A stretch of 64,000 nucleotides of DNA, from positions 14,361,327 through 14,425,326 of the forward strand of contig CM065313.1 of assembly GCA_033032175.1 (NCBI GenBank), given 5' to 3'. This document shows, piece after piece, positions 57,271 through 64,000 of the stretch; positions within the stretch are counted from its first letter, which is position 1, and every line of letters starts with the position of its first letter. Source of the DNA: Saturnia japonica (taxonomy: Eukaryota; Arthropoda; Insecta; Lepidoptera; Saturniidae). The translations under genes and the position numbers were made by a program. The notes under the pieces are model-generated. The model was not told the DNA's origin. It worked only from the letters and a program-made list of their open reading frames with translations, and did no database searches.

Positions 57271-57562
57271 CTAGTGCATTGTCCAAGGTTTCGTTCGCGG
57301 CATAGAAGTGTTATGTCCCATCTTTTTTTTTAACTGAATCGCTATATAGCTATCCACCAATTTTCATAGATCTATCTTCAAAAATGACAGATTTTCATTT
57401 CCTTTTTCACCACCTTAAGGCTTCAATTTCAAAAAATTGGTCCTTATTTCTACAATGAAAAAGAAACCCGCATGGAAATTTTCACGTTCCTATCTCCAGT
57501 ATTTTGGTCTGTGCGTTGATATGTTAGTCAGTCAGTTAGTTATCCTTTTATATATTTATAGA
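57271..57562 (-). mobile_element. Short Helitron-like element
   Basis: Minus strand TCTATAAATATATAAAAGG at 57562 with 'tgactgactaac', ending 'accttggacaatgcaCTAG' at 57271. Family of 42372-42793. Confidence 0.6.
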
Positions 57563-58299
57563 TTATTTATATATTTGGTGTAAGTTAGGGTTTATATAAA
57601 TGATACATCATCGTTGTAAGTTTATATTAAGAAATATACATATATCGCTGAAGAAGGTTATACATATAATATGATTATTTATTAAGCGTGGAAGTTATGT
57701 TAAAATAAATGATCTATCGTCAATCATATATATATTTTTAAAGATTTAGAGCTGGATCAACCTTGATCCGCGCCGATCGATGCAACCGGAAATATGTGAT
57801 CAATCATTTCATACTAAATTTAAAGAATCGTACATCAATTCTAAAACGAATGCTCGCATCAACATAATCTGTATTTAGATGCTTCGCCGCCGACGAACCG
57901 TGAAAAATATTCTTCAGAGTAGCGCCAAAAATATATACTACCCGTAGTAAATACATGTGTAAATTCTAATAATACCGTTCTGAGCTGCTAAACAAAAGCG
58001 TTTATTACAAAAAAATTATGTCTTTTTACCCGACTGCGAAAAAGGAGGGTTATGTTTTTCGAGTGTATAAACTATGTATGCATGTCTACTTCTTTGGCAC
58101 GCTCTGCCTAAATGACATGATGAATTTTAACATATGAGGTGTCGTTAGATTCGTCTTAATTCTGGGAGTGACATAGACTATATAATATTTTTGTACAAGG
58201 ACCTGAAATTAAATAAAAGTAGAAAAAAAGATCAAGTGTTTTTGTTGCAGTCGGATTTCTTGTTTCCTTTTTAATAATTTTTTTATTGTTTTTATAGGT
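57563..58299. other. Intergenic, no gene seen
   Basis: A stretch near 58025-58080 ('ttacccgactgcgaaaaagg') resembles a common moth repeat edge. Nothing coding. Confidence 0.45.
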
Positions 58300-58390
58300 T
58301 TTAGCGTTTAGTTATAATCTCACCTGATGTAAGGTGTAAGATGTTAGGACAAGGTGGTAACATGCGAAAACTGTAGACTCAGACTCAATG
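58300..58390 (+). repeat. Short dispersed repeat (CACCTGAT family), decayed
   Basis: 'ataatctcacctgatgtaag' and 'aaggtggtaac' weakly follow 21605-21720. Confidence 0.4.
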
Positions 58391-59074
58391 TAAGATTTGA
58401 ATCCACGTCGATAGACTACTTGTCCGTACATGCTGCCAATCTGCCATCATTGCTTGAAATATTCAATATCATATGCAATATCGGGGATCTGAAGAAAGGT
58501 CAAAACTTCGCTATACCAACTTAAGAATGCATGAAAAGTTTGATGAATGTTGAAGAAGCGAATGATGTATGCCAGGATCGTAGCAAGTGGAAGGACGTGG
58601 TCTCTGCCTACCCCTTCGGGAAAGACGCATGATTATAGGTTTTAGCCGTGGTGGCTCGTGGCAGTCTTTTAATGAATTTGAAGCCTCTGGGATATAGATC
58701 CGAATCCCGGTATAGTTATGCTCGTATCATTTATACGAAATTCGCGGGCATTTACGTATTTGAATTTATTTGCTAGCCAGCGTTTTTTGTGTTTGTTATG
58801 AGCCATGAGTGATAAATGAAATATTCTTCCATACAAACCTGAATCTATTATTTCCATGTTTCTATGTTTTTAATAAATTCATTAATAAGAACCAATAGCC
58901 TTCTAAAATATCTAAAATAGCCCAGTTCTACCGCCGTTATCAGATATCCAGCAAACAAATTTGACAAATATAACAAAATAAAATAAAGAAAAACATATAA
59001 TGCCAACAACAAAGTCAACCACAAACACTAAAAACAAAGTCAACAAACAAAAACAAAGTAAAGTAAAAGTCAAA
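58391..59074. other. Intergenic, no gene seen
   Basis: No coding or repeat family recognised. Confidence 0.45.
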
Positions 59075-59345
59075 CTGCCTCGTTAGCTTAGTGGTCGTAA
59101 GCACGACTGCTATGATCGAGGTCCTGAGTTCGATTCCCATGTCGAGCAAAGTGATATTGGGTTTTTCTATGAAAATTCTCAGTAGTAGCTCGGACTTAGG
59201 CTTTGTGCCCGATTAATGGCAATAGGCTTGCCCCCTATTACATGGGACCTAAAAAACATACCCGGCGAACTGTGGGTGTACATTAGTACACCTCTGCATA
59301 ATAACCCTTCGGGGATACAGGCATGATGGTTTGTGTTAGATATTC
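59075..59345 (+). mobile_element. tRNA-headed SINE, full unit
   Basis: A tRNA-like head with A box 'tagcttagtgg' and B box 'gagttcgattccc' (59128-59140) provides an internal pol III promoter. It is followed by a body with 'ggcttgccccctattacatg', 'ggcgaactgtgggtgta' and 'cttcggggatacaggcatga'. The head cannot fold into a proper tRNA acceptor stem, so this is a SINE, not a tRNA gene. A truncated copy lies at 1358-1490. Confidence 0.8.
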
Positions 59346-59565
59346 AAAGTTCTTCTTATATTATTCTTGATAAAAATATTCAGTTTGGTCCAGTTTTCAA
59401 GGAAGAAATAGGGGAATATGAAATTATGATTTCGTCTATTTTACATACCTAAATAAAATCAGTCTAAATCGCAGTTGACTCACTCGCGTTCTAAACGGTC
59501 GTTCGAAATTCGATTCGAATACAGCGCGACAGCAATATATCTTATTATATTAAGTGAGCAATTCT

Positions 59566-59568
<3 letters not shown>

Positions 59569-59630
<62 letters not shown>

Positions 59631-59640
59631 CAATATATAT
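59569..59640. repeat. (TA)n microsatellite
   Basis: About 70 bp of nearly pure TA. Confidence 0.95.
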
Positions 59641-59725
59641 GTAACTGGTTTCCCGAAAACGGCTCCAACGATTTCGATGAAACTTTGCATTTACATAATG
59701 TTTTCCATTCCAAGTTTACATAGAT
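59641..59725 (+). repeat. Dispersed repeat next to the microsatellite
   Basis: Matches 27440-27570 reversed ('aacggctccaacgattt', 'gaaactttgcatt', 'cattccaag'). Both lie against AT microsatellites. Confidence 0.6.
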
Positions 59726-60568
59726 AGGTGTTTTTTTGTTTATAAGACACCAAGCTCAGCTCGGTCGGGATATTTCCTATTAAAACGCATTCTTCGTATG
59801 TCTTGCCGACCATGTTTCATCCTTCCCTCGGGGAAATTTGTCTGTTAGCCATGGAAAAGTTGGTATTGTACTTTTCTCATAAGAACTTCCATATAACTAA
59901 CTGAATATTCACATTCATCTGCATCATAATCTTTAGAATAAAAGAGCTAAAATTAGGTATAATATGATTGTTTCTTAGTTAGACTCAAACGTAACGACAC
60001 GAAAGTAGTATTATAACGTCATTTCATAAAATATAATGCTCAAATAAATTCGTTTTAATCTTTTATTATATCAATGAATAAATAATTGTAAGATTATGGT
60101 TTAGATGTTATTTAGTTGGTAGGTACTGCGTTATAACTCATTTTGACATCTCTCTGACGTCATGGGAGCGCTCATGTGTTAAAAGAAATGATTTGTCGCC
60201 TTATTTTTATTTTACTTTAAATAAAGCTTTGAAGTTATGAGTATTTAACGCTACATTATGTTACCCTGAGCCTGAGCTTTTCTTTAACTTAAAACTTAAT
60301 ATTACTGATAATCGTTAGTTATTCTACGTTCATAATATTATAATGTGATTATATAGCTTAGCTATAATCGCCCACAAGTTTATACGCATTAAGTATTAAT
60401 TTTCGTCTCTTGAATTTATTTTTATCCATATCATTGACAATTCTTATAGCCTATCAATTGAGGAATTACTTATACTTCCCATGTATAAAATTTCATAAAA
60501 TTGAGACAAACCGTTTATGAGTTAAATCCAAACAAAAAGACAAACTAATTGTTAAAGTCATATTTGAC
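59726..60568. other. AT-rich sequence, no gene seen
   Basis: No recognised feature. Confidence 0.5.
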
Positions 60569-60900
60569 AGGCCTCGTGGCGCAGTGGTAGTAAACGCTAC
60601 TATTGAGCCGAGAAGTCGCGGGTCCGATCCCCGCCCATGACTGACTTTGTGTGATGAGTATAAATGTCAGTTGTGTGTGTCTGGGTGTTATATATATCTA
60701 TATATGTATGTATATCAACTATTTAGTTACCATATTACAAGCTTTGCTTAGTTTGGAATTAAATGGCCGTGCGAAATTGTGTCCTCATAAAAAGAAAATC
60801 AGTGGCCTTTATGAATATCAAAAAAATTACATGACAGACAAAATCGCAAATTTAGTTATATAGATTAACTTTTACATACTTATGTCATAAATATATGTAT
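60569..60900 (+). mobile_element. tRNA-headed SINE, second family
   Basis: Head 'cctcgtggcgcagtggtag' (A box) and 'gcgggtccgatccccgc' (B box, ~60617-60633), then 'ttgtgtgtgtctgggtgtta' and 'acaagctttgcttagtttgg', the typical body of a widespread moth SINE. The acceptor ends do not pair, so not a functional tRNA. Confidence 0.8.
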
Positions 60901-61744
60901 ATAATACTCAATAAAGACTTTTTAGGATATAGGAATATGGAAAATTTTCAATATATAACTTCAGATACTAGACAATAGAGAATGTCAACAATGTCATTCA
61001 ATCTAACCATAATAACTATATACTATAAAAAATGCTTTATCAATGTTCTTCTGACTTTGTAACTCTTTTAACCCACTCCAATACATCACTCTCGCATCCG
61101 ATCACTTAACTGATATACGCGCTCATTCACTTTTGAAAGACCATTTCGCATCATTCAGCTCTGACGCAATTACTCACGTCATCCTAACCATGAACATGAA
61201 TAAGTGAATATTGATGTGTATATAATAAATAATTTTTATGTGCATTGTTATATTGGTAACACTGTTCGAGGTGATGACATATTAGAGGGGTCTCGAGTGT
61301 ATTAATTACATTTTCAAATAAACCTCTTTTCATCCGTCGGGTGACGCTGTAAACAGTTTATGAATATTGGAAGAAACACTGTTTGAATAGTAAATAGTAA
61401 GTATAATGTGTGTGTGTGGTATTAATTTGCCACAATGAACTTTTCATCACCTCGCGTGTTCAGGAAACAGGGTTGGCTTTCGCCATTGACGTGGTTATCC
61501 CTAATGTGTTTACATTAATAATTGTTATGTTACATATTCTGTACCAGTTACTATAACGTAAATTATTCATTATTTACGCAAATCTTACACAATGTTACTA
61601 TATTTATTTATGCCCGTCGGCTACATAGTTGATAGAATACTTGTAATTTAGCGATAACCGCTCGATTTTTATAGAAAATTCAAACTTGTAACGTTTGTTA
61701 TATAATCCGCAAAATCAAAACCAAAAAATTCTGTATTCAATTTA
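60901..61744. other. AT-rich sequence, no gene seen
   Basis: No recognised feature. Confidence 0.5.
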
Positions 61745-61835
61745 GGCCCTAAGAAGGCACTTATAAACGTTAAAACACTACTGCCGGATCGGAAAACAAC
61801 CCAGTCATCGAGAAGAACAGGTAAGCAACTCGATC
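61745..61835 (+). repeat. Short dispersed repeat shared with 38915-39005
   Basis: 'aggccctaagaaggcac', 'aaacactactgccggatcgg', 'cgagaagaacaggtaagcaa'. Confidence 0.55.
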
Positions 61836-61982
61836 GGGTTTATCTTTTTATTTTTCAACAGTACAAAAATCTTAACATATAATACTAACAATATTACAGT
61901 AATATATAAAACAATGCAATAATTTATAATTTCGAGAATGCACAGGGAGACAAAAAGAGAGAATCACCTCCACATATGACTG

Positions 61983-62183
61983 TCATCCACCCTTTTCACA
62001 GTAGAACCTGCTTGATCTTGTTGTCCGACAAATCATAAATGTGTTTGGGATCTTATTGTAGAACCCAACAGTATTACCTAAAAAACTTTTATTGGTCTCA
62101 CTAAGTCTAAAACACGGTACAACCAATTTTTGTTTTTTTCTAGTATTCACATAATGTTGTTGTTGTTGTGTGTTTAAAATCAC
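61983..62183 (-). pseudogene. LINE ORF2 C-terminal remnant
   Basis: Frame reads NTRKKQKLVVPCFRLSETNK, then SFLGNTVGFYNKIPNTF, the 'TR....L..P..R......SF.G....FYNKIP' pattern near the end of CR1-like LINE proteins. Isolated and 5'-truncated. Confidence 0.6.
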
Positions 62184-62199
62184 AACTTAAGCATTTTAT

Positions 62200-62315
62200 A
62201 TCTCACTTCTCGTACTTGAATACAGCTTGCCAGATTGCTTGGCGTTCATGGTTACCATTCCTCTCATTAGGACCGTGGCGTGAAGTTATATTAGTTTATA
62301 ATCTTAATGAATACA
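62200..62315 (+). repeat. Dispersed repeat shared with 22785-22910
   Basis: 'tctcacttctcgtacttga', 'cattaggaccgtggcgtgaa'. In the minus direction it sits just upstream of the LINE remnant, so it may belong to that element. Confidence 0.55.
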
Positions 62316-62829
62316 CACAATAGAAAACAACAGAACAGAACAGGATATAAAATGCAAAAAAGTATTTTTAAATTATGACTGGTAGTTTCAGAGATAACGC
62401 GTTCAAGAAAGCAAAAAAATATCTTGAACTTCATAATATTATTATACCTTTTATAGGTATATCAAATTCACATGAAAAATACGACAAATGTAGACATTTA
62501 AAATAGAGACATAATTTCGTAATGTAAGTATTATATTTACAAAGTGGGTTGTCACTTTTCCATGTCTACTTCGATCTGAACGGTCGCATTAGTTACGTCG
62601 ATTATTATCATTCTTAATAATCTCAGAAGATACCTTATTAAGACATTCAGATATAATAAATACGTATCTTCAGTTATGCGTGTTTTGATTTTTATTAATT
62701 TAGAAGTTGTTTTAGTTAATTACAAGGAAATAATCACTAAATTAAACACACAAAATAATCATCGTCTCAGAGGCATAATAAAATGAAGGGAAGATGGCTC
62801 ATTGGTACCTAATGATTTTTTATCGTTTA

Positions 62830-62960
62830 TAGGTTTGACGTTGTGGCCACAGTCTTACTTAATTTTAAGTGATGATGAGGCATAACATGATGGCACGCTA
62901 AGCTTAGTGGGGAAACTGGCTTTCAAATACAGCTGTCGGAAAACACCTATGTCACTAAGC
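62830..62960 (+). repeat. Short dispersed repeat (CACCTGAT family)
   Basis: 'gtggccacagtctta', 'aagcttagtggggaaactgg' and 'tcggaaaacacctatg' follow 21605-21720. Confidence 0.55.
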
Positions 62961-64000
62961 ATACCAGCATCTTAGACCAGTTCATCACTTAACATCAGGT
63001 TAGACTTTGGTCACGCTGATCTTATAGAGCAAGGGTACTCAAACTAATAGCGTCGGTGATCTACGAGTACCGCAAAATATTTAGGCAACAAGTGATCAAC
63101 TGCCAACCTACTATGACTATAAAGAAAATGGCTTTTACTCCAATTTCAAATTGAATAGGTATATAATGAAGTCTGGATATTGATGCATAGCTCTGCATAT
63201 CAACCGCGTAATTTTCATAGGACGGCATGAAATTATGGATTGCCAACCGCAAGCACGGTGAAGTGTTCGTTAGGTTTTATTAGTATCATTACCCTTATTT
63301 CTGAAAATATGGACTCGCACAAATAAGTCAATCCGAATAATGAAGTTTAACTGAAGAGTTAATTTATTTCAAAACCGTATATTTCTCTTCAGACCAATAA
63401 TTTAGGATCATATACACTAGGTTGAAGATGTACATCGGAAATTATTTTACCCTTCATTTTCGATAGTTAGCTTCGATATAGCCACTGCATTACTTTCAAG
63501 GTATTTTATTTTTTCACTAATTTCTAATGCATTATTAGATATCCTCAATAACTGGTCTTCTTTAATCCTACTATAGACTGTAAGTTTCACGCTGCGGCTA
63601 GGGATTCAGGGGTATTCACAGAGTATGATGTAAGGGTGAATGAGCTGCAGCTAACTTGTGAGTAGTACCAAAGACATTCATAGATCAAGAGACATGATTA
63701 ATTCACCGATATTTAATTTCAGCAAAACTACATATCTGTGACTTTTTTTAATTGCTTATTGGTTTATATATATTGGTGAAATATCATCCGGATAGAGTAC
63801 CGGGCACATTTAGAAGATAATATAAAACCGATCAATCTCTATGCACAAATTCCGCCACTTTTAAAGTGAAATGTTTAAACCCACTAGTTTTTTGCATCTC
63901 GTAAATAGATAAGAGACCCAGGAGTAGGTTTAAGGGGCCCCTTATGATGCACATCAGCGCTCACCTTGACTGCTCGCGATACCCTCCCTGCTAAGCCGGA
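62961..64000. other. Intergenic, no gene seen
   Basis: AT-rich with short frames only. Nothing supportable. Confidence 0.5.

Noticed and set aside
59075..59150. tRNA-like sequence with A and B boxes (also at 60569-60640)
   Set aside because: The acceptor ends do not pair and a SINE body follows, so these are SINE heads rather than tRNA genes.

Overview
This is a eukaryotic, AT-rich, repeat-dense window, almost certainly from a moth or butterfly. The evidence is the mix of repeats: tRNA-headed SINEs of lepidopteran type, many short Helitron-like elements (A|TC...CTAG|T ends), mariner elements, BEL/Pao and Jockey/LOA-type retroelements, and a split neuropeptide-receptor gene with long introns. 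There are no bacterial features, CRISPR arrays or rRNA genes.

Layout. 0.2-5.7 kb: old repeats around an apparently intact DD41D-type mariner element (2433-3735) with perfect 32-bp inverted ends. 6.2-13.2 kb: a possible solo LTR (outer repeat GTAAC) split by a minus-strand BEL/Pao retrotransposon (7026-13077, duplication GTAAT). Its 5' LTR was later hit by a 614-bp Jockey 3' fragment. The BEL element has lost RNase H and the front of the integrase, and has a stop between its protease and reverse transcriptase regions. 15.0-21.1 kb: a full-length LINE with endonuclease, reverse transcriptase, RNase H and zinc motif (LOA/I-like), flanked by a 14-bp duplication and broken by only three stops in ORF2. 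22.9-25 kb: Helitron-like elements.

26.15-41.8 kb: one cellular gene on the minus strand, a rhodopsin-type GPCR read here as the RYamide receptor. Six coding exons join in consistent phase. The introns hold a decayed CR1-like LINE, a dead mariner (35.3-36.6 kb), SINE-like repeats, double-hairpin elements and Helitrons. A possible cassette exon would swap the C-terminal tail.

41.8-46.2 kb: back-to-back Helitron-like elements, a duplicated repeat and a ~110-bp tandem unit. 46.2-54.2 kb: a young Jockey LINE (47002-54002) inserted inside the 3' UTR of an older Jockey copy. Its ORF1 and RT are open, but the endonuclease segment is replaced by a 1.7-kb stretch (49335-51044) that is a base-level interleave of the sequence at 42495-44325 and LINE-like endonuclease coding sequence. 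This is the strangest signal in the window and looks like an assembly or polishing artefact. 54.2-64 kb: Helitrons, a second double-hairpin element, SINEs, a TA microsatellite and AT-rich sequence with no gene.

Apart from the receptor, every substantial reading frame belongs to a transposable element, so the genes do not form a pathway; the window records successive nested insertions around one neuropeptide receptor.
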